Source: an uncultured Phocaeicola sp. (lineage in GTDB: Bacteria > Bacteroidota > Bacteroidia > Bacteroidales > Bacteroidaceae). Taken from it: a DNA stretch of 36,162 nucleotides. Below the pieces are notes generated by a model. The model worked only from the letters and a program-made list of their open reading frames with translations. It did no database searches and was not told where the DNA came from. The DNA is taken from NCBI GenBank assembly GCA_948579315.1, contig CAPAOL010000029.1:9348-45509 (forward strand), in the 5' to 3' direction. Of the stretch, positions 1 through 8,399 are shown in pieces. A program made the position numbers and the translations under genes. Position 1 is the stretch's first letter. Each line of letters begins with the position of its first letter.

Positions 1-88
1 CAGTTCCCATTGCTTGGCACAGCAGTTCCCATTGCTTGGCACGACAGTTCCCATTACTTGGCACGACGGTACTCATTGCTTGGCACGG
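1..88. repeat. Tandem array of four 22-bp units
   Basis: Four consecutive 22-bp units begin at 1, 23, 45 and 67. Units 1-3 are nearly identical (CAGTTCCCATTGCTTGGCAC plus two bases) and unit 4 is diverged; a fifth, badly decayed unit may start at 89. Each unit is an imperfect palindrome (GTTCCCA, 4 nt, TTGGCAC). The array touches the window edge, so it may extend upstream. The rest of the gap up to 238 holds no convincing gene; an open frame across 10-228 merely translates the repeat. Confidence 0.85.
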
Positions 89-208
89 CAGGAACCGTCT
101 GCAATACCTTATCAATCAATTATGGGAACTTTTCCGTAAAACCCTGCAAATACGGATTTCATCCCTTTAGATACGAAAAACTTCCCCTTTTTATCGCATC
201 GTTTGTCT

Positions 209-216
209 TACTTTTG
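209..216 (+). promoter_or_regulatory. Candidate -7 box (TACTTTTG) upstream of the PUL GH43 gene
   Basis: TACTTTTG fits the Bacteroidetes TAnnTTTG -7 consensus and lies 22 bp before the GH43 start codon. No clear TTTG or TTG sits 19-20 nt upstream, so this is weak. The PUL could also be transcribed from a promoter upstream of the window. Confidence 0.3.
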
Positions 217-238
217 GGCATCATTTAAAAAATAGCCC

Positions 239-1393
239 ATGTTTACGAATAAGCAAAAACTTTATCATTTGTTTTTCTTTGCTGTACTGTTCTCCGCTTG
301 CGCGGTGAATGTGGCAAAGGAGGAGAAAACATTTTACCCTCAACGGGTATGGAACGACACGGAAGGCAATCCGATTAACGCACATGGCGGAGGCGTGCTA
401 TATCATGACGGAGTATATTATTGGTTTGGCGAACACAAAGCTGACACCACCTGTTCGGCAATGGTAGGAGTCACCTGCTATGCATCGAAAAATCTGACCG
501 AATGGGAGAACAAAGGCGTCGCTCTTGCCGTTGATGCCGATGATTCGGAGAGTGACATTGCTATGGGATGTATTTTAGAGCGTCCCAAAGTCGTATATAA
601 TAAGAAGACAGGTAAGTTTGTCATGTGGTTTCATCTCGAACTGAAGGATAAAGGATATGAATCTGCACGTTATGGAGTGGCAGTCAGCGATGTGGTGACA
701 GGACCTTATCGTTTCCTGCGTTCCGGACGGGCAAATCCCGGCAAGTTTTCATTAGGTGTCACAGCCGCCGATATAGCCGCGCTCGATACGTTGGTAGAAG
801 AGCGTCTGGCTTATCGGACGGCAGAGTGGCAGGAAGCTGTGAAACAGGGACTTTACATGAAGCGCGACTTTGAAGGCGGACAGATGGCACGCGACCAGAC
901 TGTTTTTGTGGATGATGACGGAAAAGCTTACCACATCTTCTCTTCTGAAGAAAACCTCACCCTGCACATCGCAGAACTGACCGACGATTATTTGTATCAT
1001 ACAGGACGTTACGCCCGCATGGCTCCCGGCGGGGAAAACGAAGCCCCTGCCATTTTTAAGAAAGACGGTACCTACTGGATGATAACATCCGGTTGCACGG
1101 GATGGGCACCCAACGAAGCCCGTATGTTCTCGGCATCCCATATCATGGGACCTTGGGAACAGCACCCCAATCCCTGTGTAGGCACGGATGCTGCCATTAC
1201 TTTTGGCGGACAGAGCACCTATATTATAAAGGTGGAAAACCGGAAAGACGCATACATTTTTATGGGGGACATTTGGCGTCCGGAGCATCCCAATGATAGC
1301 CGTTACCTTTGGCTTCCTATCCAGTTTCAAGACGGGCGCCCGGTGTTGGAGTGGATGGATAGCTGGTCATTAGATTATTTTCGAGTAAAATAG
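239..1393 (+). CDS. GH43-type glycoside hydrolase lipoprotein (exo-beta-1,3-galactanase-like subfamily)
   Basis: A 384-residue protein with a short hydrophobic signal ending in a lipobox (FSAC, Cys21), so it is probably a lipoprotein. The body has the five-bladed beta-propeller pattern of family GH43: HGGG near residue 49 then YYWFGEH, ERPK at 114-117, RDQ with Asp219, and EAPAIF with Glu268 as the likely general acid. The usual N-terminal catalytic-base Asp of GH43 is replaced by the AHGGG segment, which with ERPK recalls the GH43_24/34 group that includes exo-beta-1,3-galactanases lacking a canonical base. Removal of galactose or a related furanose from a side chain is inferred, not shown. 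It is the first gene of the PUL in view, 33 bp before the next. The family call is fairly secure; the subfamily and substrate are not. Confidence 0.75.
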   Translation: MFTNKQKLYHLFFFAVLFSACAVNVAKEEKTFYPQRVWNDTEGNPINAHGGGVLYHDGVYYWFGEHKADTTCSAMVGVTCYASKNLTEWENKGVALAVDADDSESDIAMGCILERPKVVYNKKTGKFVMWFHLELKDKGYESARYGVAVSDVVTGPYRFLRSGRANPGKFSLGVTAADIAALDTLVEERLAYRTAEWQEAVKQGLYMKRDFEGGQMARDQTVFVDDDGKAYHIFSSEENLTLHIAELTDDYLYHTGRYARMAPGGENEAPAIFKKDGTYWMITSGCTGWAPNEARMFSASHIMGPWEQHPNPCVGTDAAITFGGQSTYIIKVENRKDAYIFMGDIWRPEHPNDSRYLWLPIQFQDGRPVLEWMDSWSLDYFRVK

Positions 1394-1426
1394 CAATATA
1401 TTTTTTTATTAAAATCTTTATTAGTT

Positions 1427-3133
1427 ATGAGAAAAATCTTGTTTAACCTTACATGGCTGTGGCTTCTTGGTTGGGGGTATTCGTCCTGCTCGGACGGTGA
1501 CTACAACATGGAAGTGCACGACAAGGGTGAGAATCCGTTCCGTTCGTTGACTATCACGTCGCAGGGGGAAACGGTGCCTGCCCAAGTGGTTGATGAAAAA
1601 CACGTTAGTGTCCGGTTCAATGAGGCGGAAAAGTTTGATCAGGCCTCAATGAATGTGGAATTGATGGATGGATATACGTTGATATATCCGGAAAATCCGG
1701 CACATATAAATCTGGAAGAGACGCCTGTGCTGAATATCAAGGCACCCGACAACCGGATTAAAAAGTATTGGGTGAACGTCACTTCCAATGCATTGCCCGT
1801 GCTCGATGCGGGAAAAATCTTTGTGGAAGGGCTGGAAGAAAGCCCCGTGAGTGCTTCACTCTCTAATCTGAATATCCTGTTCGACCGGGCACGTATGAAT
1901 CAGAAAGCCATTACCTTACGCTTTGAAGAGGGTGCGTTGATAGAAGGTGCCACTCCGCCCGAGAATCTGACGTTCGATTTTACTGAATCCCTTACTTATC
2001 GCCTGGATATTATGGCAGGTGGAAAGGCGCGTCCCTATACATTGGCGCTCGACCTCTCGTCCGTAATGAAGAAAACACCCGCAGAAATGGGCTTCTCGGA
2101 TATAACGGCACAGTTTGTAGACAAGGCGCAGTATCCGTACGTTACCGTGCTGAAGACGTCACAAGTGCGCGATATCCCCGTGGCAGGAGATTACAAGTGG
2201 AACGACCATGACAACTGGCCGTGGGAACACCATTTTTACGACTCTAACTTTTTCGATGCCGTGGGTGATTGGAAGGAGGACCGGGAGAAAACCAACGTCT
2301 ACGGTGATTTTGCTATCGTGACGATAGACGTGAAAAATGCCCATGCAAGACTTGTCACAGACCCCTCTGCTGAAAACAACCAAATGCAGCCCGGACAGCA
2401 AAATGCGCTGATTGTGGCAGGCGGACGTAATGTCTACGCTGTAGGCAGGGCATGGGCGATTGGTGGCAATCCGGCACATCTCTATTATGAGAATGGCACT
2501 TTGCAGGACGCTTTGAGCAATTGGGAAGACCCCTCGTGGGATCCTTCTTTCCGTGCCGGACTGGGCGTAGACAAGAATGGAAAAATCTTATTCAGTAATT
2601 GCTATTTCGAAGGCTCGTTTTCGAAAGGGGCAAGCGGGCGGATGATGCAGCTTCCTTTCTTTACAGACGACAGTCACTCCCTCGCCGGAGCTACGGAATG
2701 GGAGGTAGAACAGGCTGTGTGGGGATATGCGCTGTGGCCTATCAGAGACGGATATGCGCTGAATAAATACGAACTGTGGAACAATGATGGCTGTGGCGTG
2801 CACAGTTCTTCCTATGGTCGCAACTGGCAGGGAGTCTGCAACGACCACGTGTTCTTCGGGCTGACGTATGACAATAAAATAGGTATTGCTGTCTGCAACC
2901 GTCCGCGCGGCAACACTTCAGCCCATCCCGCTACATGGGACAGCAATCCTACGGGAGAGGGATACAGCGTCATGCAGGCTGCATGGCTCTTGCAGCAATT
3001 GGGTTGGAAGGAGGTATTTAACGTTGCCAACAGTCAGGTACAGGCCTATTCCATATTGGTGAACGGGCAGTCTGTGATTGGCATGCCCGATTGGGAAACG
3101 AGATATTGTCTCCTCATTGATGGACAGAATTAA
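1427..3133 (+). CDS. PUL surface lipoprotein, possible phosphodiester-glycosidase (NAGPA-like) C-terminal domain
   Basis: A 568-residue protein with signal peptide and lipobox (YSSC), so likely an outer-membrane or surface lipoprotein. Residues about 35-215 look like two Ig-like or DUF5018-like beta-sandwich repeats of the kind found in Bacteroides glycan-binding lipoproteins. Residues about 230-565 have the pattern of a phosphodiester glycosidase (NAGPA, PF09992) domain: an early AGGRNVYAVGRAW stretch, a GLGVDKNGKI strand, a late GLTYDNKIGIAV strand, then a GYSVMQAAWLLQQLGW helix and a closing Gly-rich segment. That resemblance is by eye and may be wrong; a SusE/F-like binding protein is the alternative. 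It sits between the GH43 and SusC genes with close spacing, so a role in capturing or trimming the PUL glycan is inferred. Confidence 0.6.
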   Translation: MRKILFNLTWLWLLGWGYSSCSDGDYNMEVHDKGENPFRSLTITSQGETVPAQVVDEKHVSVRFNEAEKFDQASMNVELMDGYTLIYPENPAHINLEETPVLNIKAPDNRIKKYWVNVTSNALPVLDAGKIFVEGLEESPVSASLSNLNILFDRARMNQKAITLRFEEGALIEGATPPENLTFDFTESLTYRLDIMAGGKARPYTLALDLSSVMKKTPAEMGFSDITAQFVDKAQYPYVTVLKTSQVRDIPVAGDYKWNDHDNWPWEHHFYDSNFFDAVGDWKEDREKTNVYGDFAIVTIDVKNAHARLVTDPSAENNQMQPGQQNALIVAGGRNVYAVGRAWAIGGNPAHLYYENGTLQDALSNWEDPSWDPSFRAGLGVDKNGKILFSNCYFEGSFSKGASGRMMQLPFFTDDSHSLAGATEWEVEQAVWGYALWPIRDGYALNKYELWNNDGCGVHSSSYGRNWQGVCNDHVFFGLTYDNKIGIAVCNRPRGNTSAHPATWDSNPTGEGYSVMQAAWLLQQLGWKEVFNVANSQVQAYSILVNGQSVIGMPDWETRYCLLIDGQN

Positions 3134-3146
3134 TAAAATTACTACT

Positions 3147-6100
3147 ATGAATCGAAAAAAATATATACTGACGGCTGCCTGTATGTGCATGCTGTGCATG
3201 AATACGCCAACGCTTGCAGGAAGTAGCGCTGACGGTGCTTCTCCGGTGGTGGCGGTGGCATCTGCCGATGCGGAACAGAAGGTTGTGTATAAAGGAAGGG
3301 TAGTGGATGCGCTGACTTCGGAGCCGGTGATTGGTGCGTCTGTTGTGGTGAAAGGTATGACGGCATTGGGTACAGTGACGGATGTGGACGGGCATTTCAC
3401 TTTGTCGGTTCCTACAGATGTGAATCCAGTTATTCTGATTGCCTCCTACATCGGATATGAATCTGTGGAAACAAGAGTAACCCGACGTGAAGGTATCGAA
3501 ATCCGCTTGACTGAAAAATACAATGAGTTGAACGAGGTGGAAGTAGTGGCATACGGAACACAGAAGAAAGTGTCCGTCACCGGTGCTATTTCTTCCCTGC
3601 GTGGAGAAGAGTTGCTGAAATCTCCGAGCGGAAGTTTGGGTAATGCTTTGGCAGGTGCTGTCAGTGGTATTTCTACGGTGCAGCTTTCCGGTCAGCCGGG
3701 TGCCGAAGACCCGAATATCTACGTACGTGGCACGGGTTCTTTGTCCGAGGAGACTTCCAAACCGTTGATTCTGGTGGACGGTGTAGAGCGCTCTTTCTTT
3801 CAGATGGACCCGAACGAAGTGGAAAGCATCACCGTATTAAAAGATGCCGCTTCGACAGCTGTGTTCGGTGTGCGCGGTGCCAACGGTGTTATCTTGGTGA
3901 CTACCCGCCGCGGAACAACAGGCAAACCGAAAATCTCCTGGTCATCTTCCTTCGGACTGACACAGGCGTTGAGAAACCTGAAGACGGCAGATAGCTACGA
4001 ACATGCTTCCATTTACACGGAAGCGCAACGCTCGGACAATCCGAACATGCAGGATGACCAATTGGCTTTCTCTCCCTACGTCACTGAGATGTTCCGCACC
4101 AATGCCGACCCGATTATCTTCCCGAATACGGACTGGAGCGATTATCTTTTTAATAACCTTTCTTGGCAGACGCAGCACAACGTCACCATCTCTGGAGGTT
4201 TAGACCGCTTTAAATACTTCGTATCCTTGGGATACCTGCATCAGGACGGTATGGTAAAACAGTTCGACCTGAATTACGACCCCAACTATATGTATAGCCG
4301 CTATAACTACCGTGCCAATGTAGATGTGAATGTGTCGAAAACCACTACGTTGAAACTTAACCTGGGCGGACGGGTAGGCAACAGAAGAAGTCCCCGGCAG
4401 GACAATCTGTGGCAGAAGATCATGTGGTCTACTCCTTATTCGAGTCCGGGATTCGTGAACGGTATGCGTATCACCAAGCCGAACGATAAATACATCTCCA
4501 TCGGGTCTGGCTCCAGCGGACTGGATTTCTATTATAACTATGGTTATGATAAGAAGACGGACAACGACCTGAATATCGACCTCAGCCTTGATCAGGAACT
4601 AGGCTTTATCACCAAAGGGCTTCGCATGAATATCAAAGGAGCATACAACACGAACTACAGTGTCACCGTCTCTCGTGCCCCGACAAGTGGAAATCCCGCT
4701 GTCACTCCTTTGTATATGGCTTATTTCACTCAGCCGGGCATGGACATCTCTAACCCGCTGTTCGACAATACGATTGTCTATCAGATGGAAGGCTCTTTCG
4801 GACTGAACGAACCTCTTTCTTACAACACTTCGACCGGTCGTGGACGCAACTGGTATCTCGAAGGAAGTTTGAACTATGCACGCACGTTCGGCAATCACGA
4901 AGTATCCGCCCTTTTCCTCTACAATCAGTCGAAAACCTACTATCCGTGGCAGAATACGGAGATTCCTACGGCTTACGTAGGATATGTGGGACGCCTCACC
5001 TATAACTACAAACAGCGCTATCTGCTTGACTTGAATGCCGGATACAACGGTTCCGAGAATTTTGCACCGGGACAACGCTACGGCTTTTTCCCGGCAGCCT
5101 CCATCGGTTGGATTCTCTCGGAAGAACCTTTCATGAAGCAACTCAAGTGGCTTGATTTCTTGAAGGTTCGCGCTTCCTACGGTTTGGTGGGGAATGATAA
5201 ATACAGTGGCGTCCGTTTCTTATACCTCAACGATTCATGGTCAGCGTATAACGAAGCATGGTCATCGTTGGGTACCTGGCAGTTTGGTAATCAGACAAGT
5301 CCTTCCATGCTGGTGGGTGCTGTGGCCGAAAGAATCGGTAATAAGAACGTATCGTGGGAGAAAGTGAAGAAGCAAAACTACGGTATCGACATCCGTATGT
5401 TTAATCAGCAACTCAGCATTACGGCAGACTTGTTCTTTGAGCGTCGTTATGATATTCTTTCTACGCGCAATACATTGCCAAACATAACCGATGTGCAGCT
5501 GCCTCTTATCAATTTGGGTAAAGTGAACAACAAGGGATACGAAGTTACTGTGGGATGGAACTCGAAAGCCGGCAAAGTAGACTATTGGTTGCAGGCGAAT
5601 CTTTCTTATTCCAAGAACAAAATCATTTACATGGACGAAGTGGTGCCCAACTATCCTTGGATGGCACAGACCGGACGCAGCACCGGACTGAATAGAGGAT
5701 ATTTGTTCGACCGCTTCCTGTCTGACAGTGATTTTGACGAAAACGGAAACCTGAAGAAAGATGAGAACGGTAAACAATTGACTCCCGTGATGGCTTTAGG
5801 TAATCCCCGGCCGGGAGATGCCTTGTTCAAAGACCTGAACGGCGACAATGTGATAGATGGCAACGACATCACTTATTTCGGTTATGGCGAACGGCCGGAA
5901 TATGTAATGGGATTCATGTACGGTGCAAGGTGGAAGAACTTTGAACTTTCTATGCAATGGACGGGAGCATGGAACGCTTCACGTATATTGGGCAAGGAAT
6001 ATCGTACACCGTTCGGCGAATCTAATAGTGGCGCGATATTGAAATACTTGGCTGACAACCGCTGGACTCCGGAAAATCAGAATGCCCGTTTCCCGCGAAT

Positions 6101-6401
6101 CACCTTTATGAACAAGACGCATTATCTTACGGATTCGGATTTGTGGATGATGGATGGTAGTTACTTGCGCCTGAAGACAGCGGAACTTTCCTATACTTTC
6201 CGCAACAATCCCTTCTTGAGCAAATGTGGAGTCAGCTCGCTGAAATTTTTTGTGAACGGTTACAACCTGCTGACCCTCTTCTCCGACTTGGCGGATATTG
6301 ATATCGATCCGGAAGGTATTGCGGGATACAAGAACGGACAGTTCACCAATGATTATCCGAATGTCCGTATTTATAATATGGGCTTTAATATTCAGTTCTA
6401 A
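3147..6401 (+). CDS. SusC-like TonB-dependent outer-membrane glycan transporter (pair 1)
   Basis: From ATG 3147 the protein is 1084 residues and begins with a hydrophobic signal peptide (MNRKKYILTAACMCMLC). An upstream in-frame extension to 3078 overlaps the preceding gene and is rejected. After the signal comes a carboxypeptidase-D regulatory-like domain (about 46-125, YKGRVVDALTSEPVIGASV), a TonB box-like stretch (VEVVAYGTQKK, about 131-141), then the plug (NIYVRGTGSL, PLILVDGVERSF, ITVLKDAASTAVFGVRGANGV) and a large beta-barrel ending in the aromatic C-terminus NMGFNIQF. This is the classic SusC layout. It imports oligosaccharide across the outer membrane using TonB-ExbBD energy together with the SusD-like lipoprotein encoded 13 bp downstream. 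Confidence 0.96.
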   Translation: MNRKKYILTAACMCMLCMNTPTLAGSSADGASPVVAVASADAEQKVVYKGRVVDALTSEPVIGASVVVKGMTALGTVTDVDGHFTLSVPTDVNPVILIASYIGYESVETRVTRREGIEIRLTEKYNELNEVEVVAYGTQKKVSVTGAISSLRGEELLKSPSGSLGNALAGAVSGISTVQLSGQPGAEDPNIYVRGTGSLSEETSKPLILVDGVERSFFQMDPNEVESITVLKDAASTAVFGVRGANGVILVTTRRGTTGKPKISWSSSFGLTQALRNLKTADSYEHASIYTEAQRSDNPNMQDDQLAFSPYVTEMFRTNADPIIFPNTDWSDYLFNNLSWQTQHNVTISGGLDRFKYFVSLGYLHQDGMVKQFDLNYDPNYMYSRYNYRANVDVNVSKTTTLKLNLGGRVGNRRSPRQDNLWQKIMWSTPYSSPGFVNGMRITKPNDKYISIGSGSSGLDFYYNYGYDKKTDNDLNIDLSLDQELGFITKGLRMNIKGAYNTNYSVTVSRAPTSGNPAVTPLYMAYFTQPGMDISNPLFDNTIVYQMEGSFGLNEPLSYNTSTGRGRNWYLEGSLNYARTFGNHEVSALFLYNQSKTYYPWQNTEIPTAYVGYVGRLTYNYKQRYLLDLNAGYNGSENFAPGQRYGFFPAASIGWILSEEPFMKQLKWLDFLKVRASYGLVGNDKYSGVRFLYLNDSWSAYNEAWSSLGTWQFGNQTSPSMLVGAVAERIGNKNVSWEKVKKQNYGIDIRMFNQQLSITADLFFERRYDILSTRNTLPNITDVQLPLINLGKVNNKGYEVTVGWNSKAGKVDYWLQANLSYSKNKIIYMDEVVPNYPWMAQTGRSTGLNRGYLFDRFLSDSDFDENGNLKKDENGKQLTPVMALGNPRPGDALFKDLNGDNVIDGNDITYFGYGERPEYVMGFMYGARWKNFELSMQWTGAWNASRILGKEYRTPFGESNSGAILKYLADNRWTPENQNARFPRITFMNKTHYLTDSDLWMMDGSYLRLKTAELSYTFRNNPFLSKCGVSSLKFFVNGYNLLTLFSDLADIDIDPEGIAGYKNGQFTNDYPNVRIYNMGFNIQF

Positions 6402-6414
6402 TATACAGTGAAAT

Positions 6415-8373
6415 ATGAGAAAAAACAATTATAAAATCTATTTGCTTCTGTTGCTTTCGTGCGCCTTTGCGGGGTGTAGCGATTTGCGGTTTGGAGATTC
6501 TTTCTTGGACAAAGCACCGGGCGTGGACGTAACGGTAGATACTATCTTTTCTTCCAAAGTGTATGCTGACAGGGCGCTAAACTCTGCTTACTCCACTTTG
6601 CGTTGTGGCTTGAGTGTGTACAACCCCTCTTGGTATGGCGAGTATTTTTGCGATTATCCGGATGCGGGCAATCGTTTGGGATCCGACAACCTGGATGCAT
6701 TGACCGATTTGATAGAATCTCATTGCACATGGGGTGGCGTCTATAATATGTATTATGCCGGACAATACAACTCGGAAGTTGAAAACAACAACGCCAATAC
6801 CAAATTCGGATTCAATCCTTCCCAGGATTTGGCTTACAGGGGGATTCGTAAAGCATTCCTTTATATAGAGAATGTTGACAGGGTGCCCGATATGTCGGAA
6901 GCAGACAAGATAGTACGCAAAGGAGAGGCATATATGATTATCGCTTGTCATTATCACGAACTGATGCGTCATTTCGGCGGAGTTCCTCTCTTGAAAAGTT
7001 CGGTAAACGTGGATAGCGATGCCGGTGCGGACTATTCGCGGCAGCCGGTGAAGGCAGTGGCGGAATATATTCTCGAACTTTGTAAGGAGGCTGCTGGTAT
7101 GCTTCCGTGGAGTGTATCGCCGGCAGACGATGGCCGCTTTACAAAAGCTGCCGCCATGGGACTCAAATGCCGTGTGTTGCAATATCTTGCCAGTCCGCTA
7201 TTCAATGCCAGCGAACCTTATATGGCGATGGGTACACCGCAGGGAGGAAACATCGAAAAACTGAATGCGGAAAACATCCCTTACATGGTATGGCTCGGCA
7301 ATTATGACAAGAAGCGTTGGCAGGACGTGGCAGATGCATGTAAGGCATTCTTTGACGAAAACAGGTTGAACGGTGATACTTATAAATTGGTAGAAAATTC
7401 CGGCAATCCCCGTACGGCTTTCAGCCGTTGCTATTCGGACAGGTATAATGGAGAGATTATTATTGCTACCGGTCGTCATACGGCCACTTACCGCCCGTTC
7501 TATCACACCGTATTTTTTGGTCCTACCGACGAACCGGGGCAGAGCCGGGGATGGGGAGCCGGATGCAACACCCTGAATTTTGTAGATTTGTTTCCGTATG
7601 CCAACGGTGAACCGGCTTTATATCGCGAATGGATTAGAATGAACGGGCACGAAGGAACGTTGAATGACAACCCGTTTGTGGACCGTGACCCTCGCCTATA
7701 TGAATCGGTGATGATTGCCGGTGATAAATTCCAGGGACGTTTGGCGGAGATGTGGGTAGGCGGCCGTGAGCGTGCGCAGGTCACAAGTGTGCGTGCCATA
7801 ACGGGTTTCTGTTCCCGCAAGTTCATTTGGGATTACAATTCCACCACGCTGTTTGATGTACCATCCAACTATGCTTACTTGCGTTTAGCGGAAATTTATT
7901 TGATTTATGCGGAAGCACTCAACGAACTGGGACAGAAAAGCGAAGCCTATAAATGGTTGGACAAAACACGCAATCGTGCCGGACTTCCCGATATGAGTGA
8001 TGGTCTGCTCGGCAGGCTGCAAGCGGATAAGATTTTGCCCGATTATCCGGAAGCCCCGTCGGACGGTGACCCCAAACTGCGCGAAGAGATTCTGGACGAA
8101 CGTGCACGTGAGTTGTATTTCGAAGAGACGCGCTGGTTCGACATGGTGAGGTGGAAACGTGCGGATATTTTCCAAAAGGCATTGTATGGCATTACTATCG
8201 AACTGAAAGAAGGTTCTTCCAGCACCAACCCCGAAGGGCTGCTGTTCTCGGAGCCTACGGAACTGAATCCTCGTTATTGGAAAAAGAACTGGAGCCCTAA
8301 GTGGTATCTTAGCGCTTTCCCGAGCAATGAAGTCAATAAGGGATACGGACTGATTCAGAATCCCGGTTGGTAA
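6415..8373 (+). CDS. SusD-like glycan-binding lipoprotein (pair 1, RagB/SusD family)
   Basis: A 652-residue lipoprotein (lipobox FAGC within MRKNNYKIYLLLLLSCAFAGC). The SusD hallmarks are visible: the N-terminal helical repeat region with GEAYMIIACHYHELMRHFGGVPLL, the TKAAAMGLKCRVLQYLASPLFN segment, the LRLAEIYLIYAEALNELG helix, and the C-terminal EEILDERARELYFEETRWFDMVRWKR signature ending in NPGW. It caps the SusC barrel of the preceding gene and binds the incoming glycan at the cell surface. At 652 residues it is longer than the typical 500-600, with extra sequence in the middle. Confidence 0.95.
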   Translation: MRKNNYKIYLLLLLSCAFAGCSDLRFGDSFLDKAPGVDVTVDTIFSSKVYADRALNSAYSTLRCGLSVYNPSWYGEYFCDYPDAGNRLGSDNLDALTDLIESHCTWGGVYNMYYAGQYNSEVENNNANTKFGFNPSQDLAYRGIRKAFLYIENVDRVPDMSEADKIVRKGEAYMIIACHYHELMRHFGGVPLLKSSVNVDSDAGADYSRQPVKAVAEYILELCKEAAGMLPWSVSPADDGRFTKAAAMGLKCRVLQYLASPLFNASEPYMAMGTPQGGNIEKLNAENIPYMVWLGNYDKKRWQDVADACKAFFDENRLNGDTYKLVENSGNPRTAFSRCYSDRYNGEIIIATGRHTATYRPFYHTVFFGPTDEPGQSRGWGAGCNTLNFVDLFPYANGEPALYREWIRMNGHEGTLNDNPFVDRDPRLYESVMIAGDKFQGRLAEMWVGGRERAQVTSVRAITGFCSRKFIWDYNSTTLFDVPSNYAYLRLAEIYLIYAEALNELGQKSEAYKWLDKTRNRAGLPDMSDGLLGRLQADKILPDYPEAPSDGDPKLREEILDERARELYFEETRWFDMVRWKRADIFQKALYGITIELKEGSSSTNPEGLLFSEPTELNPRYWKKNWSPKWYLSAFPSNEVNKGYGLIQNPGW

Positions 8374-8399
8374 ATAACTAATAGCTTACAAAAAAGATA

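Noticed and set aside
10..228. Open frame of 72 codons at the left edge
   Set aside because: It translates the tandem repeat and then AT-rich spacer. There is no plausible domain, and it overlaps the candidate promoter region.
4599..5141. 180-codon minus-strand frame inside SusC pair 1
   Set aside because: It lies fully opposite a clearly coding barrel sequence and shows no protein family features.
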